Positions 1-7,323 of a DNA stretch of 9,912 nt are shown here, one piece after another. The DNA comes from JADFUS01 sp964368765 (lineage in GTDB: Bacteria > Bacteroidota > Bacteroidia > Bacteroidales > Rikenellaceae), in contig CAYJCU010000077.1 of the NCBI GenBank assembly GCA_964368765.1, positions 1 through 9,912 of the forward strand, given 5' to 3'. Below the pieces are notes generated by a model. The model saw only the letters and a list, made by a program, of their open reading frames with translations. It made no database searches and was not told where the DNA came from. Every line of letters starts with the position of its first letter. Within the stretch, counting starts at the first letter, position 1. The translations under genes and the position numbers were made by a program.

Positions 1-110
1 CAGGTGTGTTTTAGGGCACCTATAACGCACCTAAATCCAATTTTGGGTAGACCGGCAGTGCTAGTAGTAATAAAAAAATCAAAATTTAGTTTTTGTAAGC
101 CTCTATATTT
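1..110 (-). other. possible eroded gene end (FGE/sulfatase-modifying-factor-like), partial at window edge
   Basis: Read on the minus strand, a frame stays open from the stop at 113-111 to the window edge (36 codons) but has no ATG, GTG or TTG start. Its translation contains GLPKIGFRCV, with GFRCV encoded by bases 24-38. A GFRC(V/A) stretch is typical of the extreme C-terminus of formylglycine-generating-enzyme (SUMF1-like) domains, including Bacteroidota lipoproteins of that fold. The first 60 bases are about 48% GC, clearly higher than what follows, as expected for a coding remnant. The rest of such a domain would have to lie to the right, where the radical SAM gene sits, so this cannot be an intact gene. 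A + strand frame is also open over 1-114 and translates to nothing I recognise. The match is short and may be chance. Confidence 0.2.
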
Positions 111-143
111 TTAGTCAATACTAGCTTATTGTGAGATAGATAG

Positions 144-173
144 TTGCTTGGGTTTTTGATTTTTTTACCTGTC
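144..173 (+). promoter_or_regulatory. candidate promoter for the radical SAM gene
   Basis: A TTG at 144-146 is followed after 19 bases by TACCTGTC at 166-173, which matches the Bacteroidota -7 consensus TAnnTTTG at four of its six fixed positions. The sequence match alone is weak. Its geometry supports it: the -7 box begins 35 bases before the ATG at 201, against 34 and 36 bases for the two strong promoters in this window. That would give a leader of roughly 20 bases. Confidence 0.35.
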
Positions 174-200
174 AATAATAATTATTTTGAACAATAAGAG

Positions 201-1808
201 ATGAATTTAGATAAAAAGAGAGTCTGTTGGCTTGATATTAACTCGTCATATTCGCACTCATCACTGGCACTTCCTGCCATAGAGGCTCAGCAACCAAATA
301 ACCCAAATATAGAGTGGTGTGTAGTTTCGGGAACCATAAATAGTGTGGTATCATCTATTGTAGAGGAGCTGAATAGTGTTAATCCAGATATTATTGCATA
401 CACCGCTTGGTTATTTAATCATGAAATGCTACACAATATATTAAGTAGGTATAAAAAACTTAATCCTAATGTGGTTATTATAGGTGGTGGCCCTGAATAT
501 CTTGGGTGTAATGCAGAGTATCTACGAAATTATAAATATGTTGATTATATTATTCGTGGCGAGGGCGAGATAGCATTTTATCAATGGTTTGAGGGGGATT
601 TATCAACTAAAGGGTTATGTTATGTGGATGATAACGATACCTATATTGATAATGGCTTAGCACGTGTAGATGATTTTGCATCTCTCCATTTTCCTGAAGA
701 GAGTAAATTTTTCAGTTGGGATAAGCCATTTGTTCAATTAGAGAGTGCACGAGGGTGTTTTAATAGTTGTAGTTTTTGTGTGAGTGGAAATGATAAACCA
801 CTGCGAACTATTACAATAGATACCCTGCGCAATAGGCTTAACACAATAAAAGAGCATAATATTAAGGATATAAGGGTGCTTGACAGAACCTTTAATGGAA
901 ATACAAGCAGAACACTAGAGTTACTATCTCTGTTTAAAGAGTTTAGCGATGATATGCACTTTCATCTAGAGGTGCACCCAGCACTCATGAACCCAACCCT
1001 TAGAGAGGCACTGCAAGCCATGCCACACGGCACACTCCATCTTGAGGCTGGTGTTCAGTCGTTATCACAGAGGGTCTTAGATGAGGTTACACGATATGGT
1101 AAATTAGATGATGTTATTGATGGGTTAAAGTTTTTATCATCATTAGATAATCTTGAGGTGCATAGCGACCTTATAGCCGGACTGCCTCACTACTCACTAG
1201 ATATGATATATGATGATGTAGTAACCTTATCACAGATAGGGTGTGATGAGATACAGCTTGAGTTATTAAAACTACTACCTGGAACATCTATAAGAGAGCG
1301 TGATGATATTATATACTCTCCTAAATCCCCTTATGAGGTTATGCAAACAGAGTGGGCATCATATAGCGAGTTGCAAGAGGCTAGACGTCTTTCTCGTGTA
1401 ATTGATTTATACTATAACTGTTCATCATGGCGAAACACATTCAGAGAGCTGATCGGTATTGATTCTCTATTTTTAAAGAGATATACGGCATATATCACGG
1501 CTCTTGAATTGGTAGACACACCACTCAGTCAAGAACGACGTGGCTTGATAATTTATAACTATATTAAAGATAATCACCCATCGGCACTTATCACCGTAAC
1601 TGTTGATTGGTTAGGTGCTGGACTATCTCTAAAAAAAGGGGCAGGGGCATTGGCTATTCAACGAAGTGATAGTGATATTGCAGAGATTGCAGAATATGAG
1701 AGTAGTAATAGTAGAACTTACTCTATCACAATAGAAAATAGAGAGATATGGTTTGTTGTTGATAGAGGTATATCTCTAACACAACCCATTAAAATATTTG
1801 TAAAATAA
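201..1808 (+). CDS. B12-binding-type radical SAM protein with DUF4080-like C-terminus
   Basis: This is a predicted cytoplasmic 535-residue metalloenzyme that should cleave S-adenosylmethionine at a [4Fe-4S] cluster; its substrate is unknown. Residues ~5-130 resemble a cobalamin-binding Rossmann domain, with the glycine loop GGGPE at 95-99 and RGEGE at 119-123. The canonical DxHxxG cobalt-ligand motif is not visible, so B12 might bind without a histidine ligand or not at all. The radical SAM core (~175-370) carries CFNSCSFC, giving the CX3CX2C cluster ligands C186, C190 and C193. HLEAGVQS (280-287) and DLIAGLPH (323-330) are typical later core strands. Residues ~350-530 fit the DUF4080 region, starting with LELLKLLPGT. 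The ATG at 201 places the conserved opening (WLDINSSYSHSSLALPA) at the N-terminus as expected. No Shine-Dalgarno sequence is seen. The family is widespread in Bacteroidales; the assignment is secure but the function is not. The next gene starts 58 bases downstream. Confidence 0.93.
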   Translation: MNLDKKRVCWLDINSSYSHSSLALPAIEAQQPNNPNIEWCVVSGTINSVVSSIVEELNSVNPDIIAYTAWLFNHEMLHNILSRYKKLNPNVVIIGGGPEYLGCNAEYLRNYKYVDYIIRGEGEIAFYQWFEGDLSTKGLCYVDDNDTYIDNGLARVDDFASLHFPEESKFFSWDKPFVQLESARGCFNSCSFCVSGNDKPLRTITIDTLRNRLNTIKEHNIKDIRVLDRTFNGNTSRTLELLSLFKEFSDDMHFHLEVHPALMNPTLREALQAMPHGTLHLEAGVQSLSQRVLDEVTRYGKLDDVIDGLKFLSSLDNLEVHSDLIAGLPHYSLDMIYDDVVTLSQIGCDEIQLELLKLLPGTSIRERDDIIYSPKSPYEVMQTEWASYSELQEARRLSRVIDLYYNCSSWRNTFRELIGIDSLFLKRYTAYITALELVDTPLSQERRGLIIYNYIKDNHPSALITVTVDWLGAGLSLKKGAGALAIQRSDSDIAEIAEYESSNSRTYSITIENREIWFVVDRGISLTQPIKIFVK

Positions 1809-1809
1809 A

Positions 1810-1840
1810 TTTGGATAGATGATTTTTTTCGTTATATTTG
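1810..1840 (+). promoter_or_regulatory. Bacteroidota housekeeping promoter of the macroglobulin gene
   Basis: TTTG at 1810-1813 is followed after 19 bases by TATATTTG at 1833-1840, a full match to TAnnTTTG. It begins two bases after the stop codon of the radical SAM gene. Transcription should start near 1846-1848, giving a leader of about 20 bases before the ATG at 1867. This placement excludes the in-frame upstream ATG at 1819, which lies inside the promoter and would not be on this transcript. Confidence 0.75.
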
Positions 1841-1866
1841 TGTTATTATTGTTAAATAACTCTATT

Positions 1867-4800
1867 ATGAAAAAAATCATTTCGCTAGTTGTTGTGTTTG
1901 CAACCATATTTACTGTTTCATTCGCTCAGGGCGATAGTAAATGGTATGATAGCATGTGGAAAGGTGTTAATATTAATACTAACGCCCCATCTACTAATCT
2001 TATAAAAGTAAATGAAATATATGCTAAAAGCATTGAAGATAGTAATGAGTTTCAGCGTCTTAAGGCTTTTAGGTATATTATTGATTTAAACAGTAATATA
2101 GATTGGAAGAGATGTAGACCACTTGTGGATTCGCTTGATGGTATGCGTGGTTCTTTCAAAGATAAGAATATAAATGCCTTATATGAGGTATTAAGAACTA
2201 TCTATATCAATAGATATATTACGGGTGGTCATCACTCAGCAAGCAATAGGCGAGAAGAGTATGAGACTCTAAAACCTAGTGTGTGGAATCATCATGAGTT
2301 ACAAGACTGGAACCGTAAACAGGTTGACAAGATTAAACACTCTCTTAGTTATCTTGAAAAGTTAGATGTAGAGAGCTACTATACGGCTATTGATAATAAT
2401 AGATTAGGAGAAGAAACGTTAAGCTATATCCATGGTATTCGTTCGCCAAATATGTCTATTGAGTCATTACGAAGATTAAGAGCGGTAAGTAGTGTATTCT
2501 ATGATTTACTTGAATCCGAGAGTAAAGAGAAGTGTTTGGCTATATATCTTGCAGAAATTATTTCTCATTATCAAAATGATTATGATAGTTTAATAGATAG
2601 CTACTCTGATAAAGAGGAGGTTATGATATTGTATAATCTACAACTACATCGTGAAATGCGTAATTCAAGTGCTCAGCATGCTAAAGAGCATAACTATTAT
2701 GAGAAACTTGCAGAAAAGTATCAAAATATATTAGAAAAATCCCCAGATAATATATATATAAATATCTTAATAACAAAGATTAAAGAGTTATATCAAAAGA
2801 GTGCAAGAATAAGTGTCAATAAACAGGTGTACCCTAATAAAGATTTAGAACTTAAACTAACACACAAAAATATTGATAAGTTGTGGTTTGAGGTGTGTGC
2901 TATAACACCCAACAACGATAGAGACTCTATTAGGCTATTAACAAGAAAAAGAGTTAATCTAGAATCTCCACTTTATCACACTATAACTACAATGGTAGAG
3001 ATAAAAGCTCCAGCAGAGTATGGTAATTATCTGCTTGTTGTGCGTGATGAGAGTGAGAATATTATGGTTGTTGAAAATTTCGCAGTAAGTGAGATAGGTG
3101 CACTATATCGTAGTACTAAGGATGGTTTTAGTGGCTATTTTGCCGATTATTATAGCGGTAAACCATACCCATCAATAGATGTTAATTTTATTGACTATAA
3201 AAAAGGTAGTAATGATAAGGTAGCTTTTGATCTTGATGGTTTTACCGATATTAAGAAGATAGATAAAAGTGAAAGTTATATTTATGTATTCCCATCAGCG
3301 GGAGATGATAAATATTCACCACCAACAATATTAAGACACTATTATATACCTGATATAGACACTATAAGAGCAGCGATATACACTGATAGACTACGCTACA
3401 ATCCTAATGATACTATTCACTATAAGGTTGTATTACACACTAATGGTAGCAAAGCGAAACCTATTACAAATAGAGATATATCTATAGAATTATTCTCAAA
3501 TAATGGGAATAAGAATTTATTCACACATTCGAAACAAACAGATAGTTGGGGCGCATGTTCGGGCTATTTTGTTACTAACAGTAATATAACATTAGGAGCC
3601 TATTATATAGATGCTAAATTAGATAGTATGTCTTATGGTAGTAGTTATATACATATTGAAGAGTATAAGATACCATCTTTTGAGATAGAACTTGAATCTA
3701 CTAAACCAGTAAATGTATGGGGAGAGAAGGCAGTAGTAGAGGGTGTGATTAAGAGCTTTGGAGGTTATAACGTAGACAATGCAAAGATAACCTACACAGT
3801 AAAAAGAGCCTATCTCGAAACACTGAAAAAGGGTACAGTTGAGTGTAATGATAAGGGTGAGTTTGAGATAGATTTTATACCTACAATTAAAGATGATGAG
3901 AGGTACAGAAATCGTTCATTTATTGTTGAGGTTACTGTCACTGATATTAGTGGTGAGACAGTTTTCCAAAGGCATAATATTCAGTTTTCTGATTACTCTC
4001 AATCAATTATTACTAATTTCAAATCACGAATGATACATAAAGAGTTAAACCCAAAACTGAATATATGTATTTCAGATGGTAAAAATATGTTAGATGGAGT
4101 GGTGGGTAACTATACTATCTCTAAAAAACATAAAAAGAGAGAGAGAAAGGTTCTTTTTGGAGAGTTCATATCTCAAGAGCCTGTAACTATCATGTGGGAC
4201 AAACTACCATCAGGGGAGTACTCAATTGAATACACATCTGAGTTATCAGACACTGTTAAGCACAATTTTACACTCTTTTCAATAGATGATAAACACTCTC
4301 CTAATGATGATAAATATTTTGTTTATCCATTAAGAGATACCTTTAGCGTGGCTGCTCCTATTGAGTTTATACTCGACGCTAAGGCAGATAAAATATATGC
4401 TGTTGTTGAGATTGTTAAACTAGATGATAGTAAGCACCATAGTGAGATAGTTGAGTTAGATGGTGAAATGCGAAAAATAACTATCAATCCGCAGCTAGAA
4501 GAGGATTGTGTGCTTCGTGTGACGGTAATACATGACTGTGATTACTACACTTATGCTAAACGTATAAAATTTAAAAATGAGAATGAGAAATTAGATATGA
4601 AATTTATCTCTCTGAGAGATAAAAATCGCCCAGCAGGAGAGGAGAAATTTACTATTAGGGTTACTAATCATGATGGATCGCCAGCCTCAGCTAATATAGT
4701 ATTGACGGCATTTAACAAAGCATCTGTTGTGCCTTACTATTTTAATTACCATCAATTAAGGCTGGATAAGTTTAGTTATCCCGTTAAAAGTATTGTATCT

Positions 4801-7236
4801 GAGGCTTTTAGAGATAATTATTTACATTTTGATATAGTAAATAGAGAAAAAGATATTCGCAGTGTGTTTTTAAATAGAATACGCAGTGAAACTATTGTTG
4901 GTAGTATGACAACCGTCGGTTTTGGAGGTCTACCAACTGGGGCAGCGAACAGTGAAATTATTTTGAACGACGAAATTGTTATGAGTAAATTTGAATCAGC
5001 TAATCCTGAGATTAGAGCTGCTCTATCTATTCCAGAGGTTAAAGAGCGAACAGACTTTAGAAATACCGCTGCTTTTATGCCTAATCTGATTACAGATAGT
5101 AATGGCGAGGTAGAGGTTAAATTCTCTTACCCCGATGCTATTACCACATACACTATTATGGCAATGGCTTATGATAGGAGTATTGCTTCAACTGTTACAA
5201 GCAAAGAGGTGGTGGTTACCAAAGATGTTATGGTTATGAGTCAGCTACCTGAATTTTTACGTGGTGGCGATAAGATAAAAATCAAACTACAAGCTTTTAA
5301 CAAAACTGATAAAGAGATTGAGGCTACACTAACTATCAGTTCTGATGATTGTAAGTTTGAGGGAAAGTCAAAAAAGAGATTGACACTTAAGCCTAATAGT
5401 AGTGAGATGGTTGAGTGCACTATTAATGTTCCTGATAATGTAGACGAGATAACACTTAGAAGCGAATTAGATAGTGAAAACCACACTGATATAGAGGTTA
5501 AAACTATACCTGTTGTTCCTGCTGTTGCGCTATACTCAAAGAGCCAGAGTATGATTATTAATGGAAAGAGGAGCATAAATCTGGCTTCGTATATCCAAGA
5601 GAGGGGCAGCGAACAGAAACTAACTATCAACGCTCTAGATCCTAAAACAATGCTAGTTGTGTCTCTGCCATATCTTGTTACAGATGATAGCAAATCTATT
5701 ACTACCACGCTTGCTAAGTGGCAAACGCTAGCAGTGAGTCGTGTGATAGCAGGCAGTTATAGAGATAAAATAAATGGTTGGTTTGATGATTATCAACCAA
5801 ACCCTATGGCATCAAATAGTGTGATGATAGACGAAACACCATGGAGAGTGGTTAATAAAGAGAAAGCACAACAACAGCTATTATGGTTGGCTAATAACAA
5901 AAAAGATGATGTGGTTTTAGAGATTATTAACCATCAAGAACAAATTGCCTCATATCAAAACCATGATGGCGGCTTTGGTTGGTTCAAGGGTATGGAGTCA
6001 TCTTACTATCTCACTATGCACATGTTAGAGAGTCTTATTACCCTTAAAAAAATTGGTTATTATATTAATTTGCAAATGCCAATCTCTAGTAAGGCAATAG
6101 ATTATATAGATAACTATATAAATAGAAATATTGAAAATTGGACAAAAGGTGATAACTATAACTATTTCGGGCTATTGAGATATTTATATATTCGCTCTGC
6201 CTATATCAACGATTATAAGCCTAGTGAGACCACTAAAAAGAGTATTGATAGTGCTATTGAATTTGTTAATAATTACCCTAAATGGGGTAATGCTATTATA
6301 ACCAACACAATGAGAGCTACGGCGCTTAACCGTTTAGGTGGATATGATGATATTGTTAATAATCTTATTTCAGAGATAAAAGAGTATGTAGCTATAAATC
6401 CTGAGGGGGGTAGATATTTCCCTAATGCTGTTATGCCTTATAGGGGTATGATATATAGTGAATTATGGGCACACACAATGATATTAAATCTGTTGCAAGA
6501 ACTGCCTGAAAATAGTAGTAATCAAAAGCTAGAGAATGATTTAGCTATATGGCTTATGCTACAAAGAAAGAATCAGAGTTGGAGTGGCGAAGTGAGTTCT
6601 GTTGCTACAACTATTGCAACACTATGGGAACATTATGACGATAAAAAATACTCTAATATTGCAAAAACAACTATTAATAAAAAGTATATAGTTAGTGAGG
6701 GTGTCATTTCGGGAGTGTCTCTAAATGTTAATAAATTAAGAGCTAATCCAGCACCTGTTACTATTGAAGGTAACAATATATTTGTTGATATAATTTATAC
6801 ATGCGAGAAGCCACTCTCTGAGGTTAAGCCTGAGAGTAATGGATTTAAAATTTCAAGAGAATTATACTTAGTAAAAGATAGTGTAGATATACCAATAACC
6901 GAAGATACTATGTTGCATTTAGGAGATAGGGTAGTGGCACGTTACTATATTGAGAGTAGTGATAATCGCTCGCTTGTTACTCTTAAAACACTTCGCTCTG
7001 GCGCATTACAACCCCTTGATAATCGCTCTAGAAACTATCGAGGGTATTATCGTGAGGTAAGAAAGAGCCAAACTAATTACTATTTCTATCTACTACCAGA
7101 ACACATCACAACAGTAGAAGAGCACTTCTATGTTAGTTACTCAGGGCGCTTTAGTGATGGATATTTGAGGATAGAATCTATATTTTCGCCAGCATATAAT
7201 GCTAATACTGATAGTGATATTATTAATGTAAAATAG
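1867..7236 (+). CDS. secreted alpha-2-macroglobulin family protein lacking the thioester motif
   Basis: This is a 1789-residue envelope protein of the bacterial alpha-2-macroglobulin family, whose members are thought to trap or inhibit proteases in the periplasm. The start at 1867 gives a clean Sec signal peptide (MKKI, hydrophobic core, SFA cut after residue 20). There is no lipobox cysteine, so the mature protein should be soluble rather than lipid-anchored. Recognisable parts are an N-terminal helical region (~21-310), an MG1-like domain (~315-420), MG2 (~503-598, with IYTDRLRYNPNDT), MG3 (~599-700, opening EEYKIPSFE), MG7/A2M (~1059-1150, from RTDFRNTAAFMPNL to LPEFLRGGD), an alpha/alpha-toroid thioester-type domain (~1270-1560, with MIDETPW and GGFGWFKG), and a C-terminal receptor-like domain ending near SPAYNAN. 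Where relatives carry CxEQ after LPYL, this protein has SITT (1277-1280), and no CxEQ occurs anywhere else. An in-frame ATG at 1819 would add 16 residues but overlaps the promoter. No pbpC neighbour is present. Confidence 0.93.
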   Translation: MKKIISLVVVFATIFTVSFAQGDSKWYDSMWKGVNINTNAPSTNLIKVNEIYAKSIEDSNEFQRLKAFRYIIDLNSNIDWKRCRPLVDSLDGMRGSFKDKNINALYEVLRTIYINRYITGGHHSASNRREEYETLKPSVWNHHELQDWNRKQVDKIKHSLSYLEKLDVESYYTAIDNNRLGEETLSYIHGIRSPNMSIESLRRLRAVSSVFYDLLESESKEKCLAIYLAEIISHYQNDYDSLIDSYSDKEEVMILYNLQLHREMRNSSAQHAKEHNYYEKLAEKYQNILEKSPDNIYINILITKIKELYQKSARISVNKQVYPNKDLELKLTHKNIDKLWFEVCAITPNNDRDSIRLLTRKRVNLESPLYHTITTMVEIKAPAEYGNYLLVVRDESENIMVVENFAVSEIGALYRSTKDGFSGYFADYYSGKPYPSIDVNFIDYKKGSNDKVAFDLDGFTDIKKIDKSESYIYVFPSAGDDKYSPPTILRHYYIPDIDTIRAAIYTDRLRYNPNDTIHYKVVLHTNGSKAKPITNRDISIELFSNNGNKNLFTHSKQTDSWGACSGYFVTNSNITLGAYYIDAKLDSMSYGSSYIHIEEYKIPSFEIELESTKPVNVWGEKAVVEGVIKSFGGYNVDNAKITYTVKRAYLETLKKGTVECNDKGEFEIDFIPTIKDDERYRNRSFIVEVTVTDISGETVFQRHNIQFSDYSQSIITNFKSRMIHKELNPKLNICISDGKNMLDGVVGNYTISKKHKKRERKVLFGEFISQEPVTIMWDKLPSGEYSIEYTSELSDTVKHNFTLFSIDDKHSPNDDKYFVYPLRDTFSVAAPIEFILDAKADKIYAVVEIVKLDDSKHHSEIVELDGEMRKITINPQLEEDCVLRVTVIHDCDYYTYAKRIKFKNENEKLDMKFISLRDKNRPAGEEKFTIRVTNHDGSPASANIVLTAFNKASVVPYYFNYHQLRLDKFSYPVKSIVSEAFRDNYLHFDIVNREKDIRSVFLNRIRSETIVGSMTTVGFGGLPTGAANSEIILNDEIVMSKFESANPEIRAALSIPEVKERTDFRNTAAFMPNLITDSNGEVEVKFSYPDAITTYTIMAMAYDRSIASTVTSKEVVVTKDVMVMSQLPEFLRGGDKIKIKLQAFNKTDKEIEATLTISSDDCKFEGKSKKRLTLKPNSSEMVECTINVPDNVDEITLRSELDSENHTDIEVKTIPVVPAVALYSKSQSMIINGKRSINLASYIQERGSEQKLTINALDPKTMLVVSLPYLVTDDSKSITTTLAKWQTLAVSRVIAGSYRDKINGWFDDYQPNPMASNSVMIDETPWRVVNKEKAQQQLLWLANNKKDDVVLEIINHQEQIASYQNHDGGFGWFKGMESSYYLTMHMLESLITLKKIGYYINLQMPISSKAIDYIDNYINRNIENWTKGDNYNYFGLLRYLYIRSAYINDYKPSETTKKSIDSAIEFVNNYPKWGNAIITNTMRATALNRLGGYDDIVNNLISEIKEYVAINPEGGRYFPNAVMPYRGMIYSELWAHTMILNLLQELPENSSNQKLENDLAIWLMLQRKNQSWSGEVSSVATTIATLWEHYDDKKYSNIAKTTINKKYIVSEGVISGVSLNVNKLRANPAPVTIEGNNIFVDIIYTCEKPLSEVKPESNGFKISRELYLVKDSVDIPITEDTMLHLGDRVVARYYIESSDNRSLVTLKTLRSGALQPLDNRSRNYRGYYREVRKSQTNYYFYLLPEHITTVEEHFYVSYSGRFSDGYLRIESIFSPAYNANTDSDIINVK

Positions 7237-7264
7237 AACATGTTTGTTGGGTAAATTATATTTC

Positions 7265-7295
7265 TTGCAAATGTGGAATTAATTTTGTACATTTG
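7265..7295 (+). promoter_or_regulatory. Bacteroidota housekeeping promoter of lon
   Basis: TTG at 7265-7267 is followed after 20 bases by TACATTTG at 7288-7295, a full match to the -7 consensus TAnnTTTG. The expected transcription start is near 7301-7303, giving a leader of a little over 20 bases before the ATG at 7324. This suggests that lon is transcribed on its own. I see no hairpin terminator in the 87-base gap after the macroglobulin gene, so some read-through could add to it. Confidence 0.8.
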
Positions 7296-7297
7296 CA
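7266..7297. repeat. 9-base inverted repeat overlapping the lon promoter
   Basis: TGCAAATGT at 7266-7274 and ACATTTGCA at 7289-7297 are exact reverse complements whose centres lie 23 bases apart, about two helical turns. One arm covers the -33 element and the other the -7 element. A further CAAATG lies at 7301-7306, near the expected transcription start, and forms a shorter inverted pair with CATTTG at 7290-7295. Part of the symmetry comes from the promoter consensus itself. An operator function is inference only. Confidence 0.4.
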
Positions 7298-7323
7298 CTT
7301 CAAATGCAATAATGTAATGAATA

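Noticed and set aside
81..95. Small hairpin CAAAA/TTTTG with a T run on the minus strand, a possible terminator.
   Set aside because: The stem is only five A/T-dominated base pairs and is not stable enough to call.
155..189. Alternative promoter for the radical SAM gene: TTTG at 155-158 and TTATTTTG at 182-189.
   Set aside because: The spacer of 23 bases is too long, the leading TA of the -7 box is mismatched, and transcription would begin only a few bases before the ATG.
5606..5620. GSEQ in the macroglobulin, which looks like a thioester motif with Cys changed to Ser.
   Set aside because: It lies in the strand before LPYL, upstream of where the thioester loop belongs. Alignment by eye puts SITT at the thioester position instead.
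5241..5708. Leucine- and serine-rich 155-codon open frame on the minus strand.
   Set aside because: It lies wholly inside the conserved macroglobulin coding region, has no promoter and resembles no family; it is an antisense shadow.
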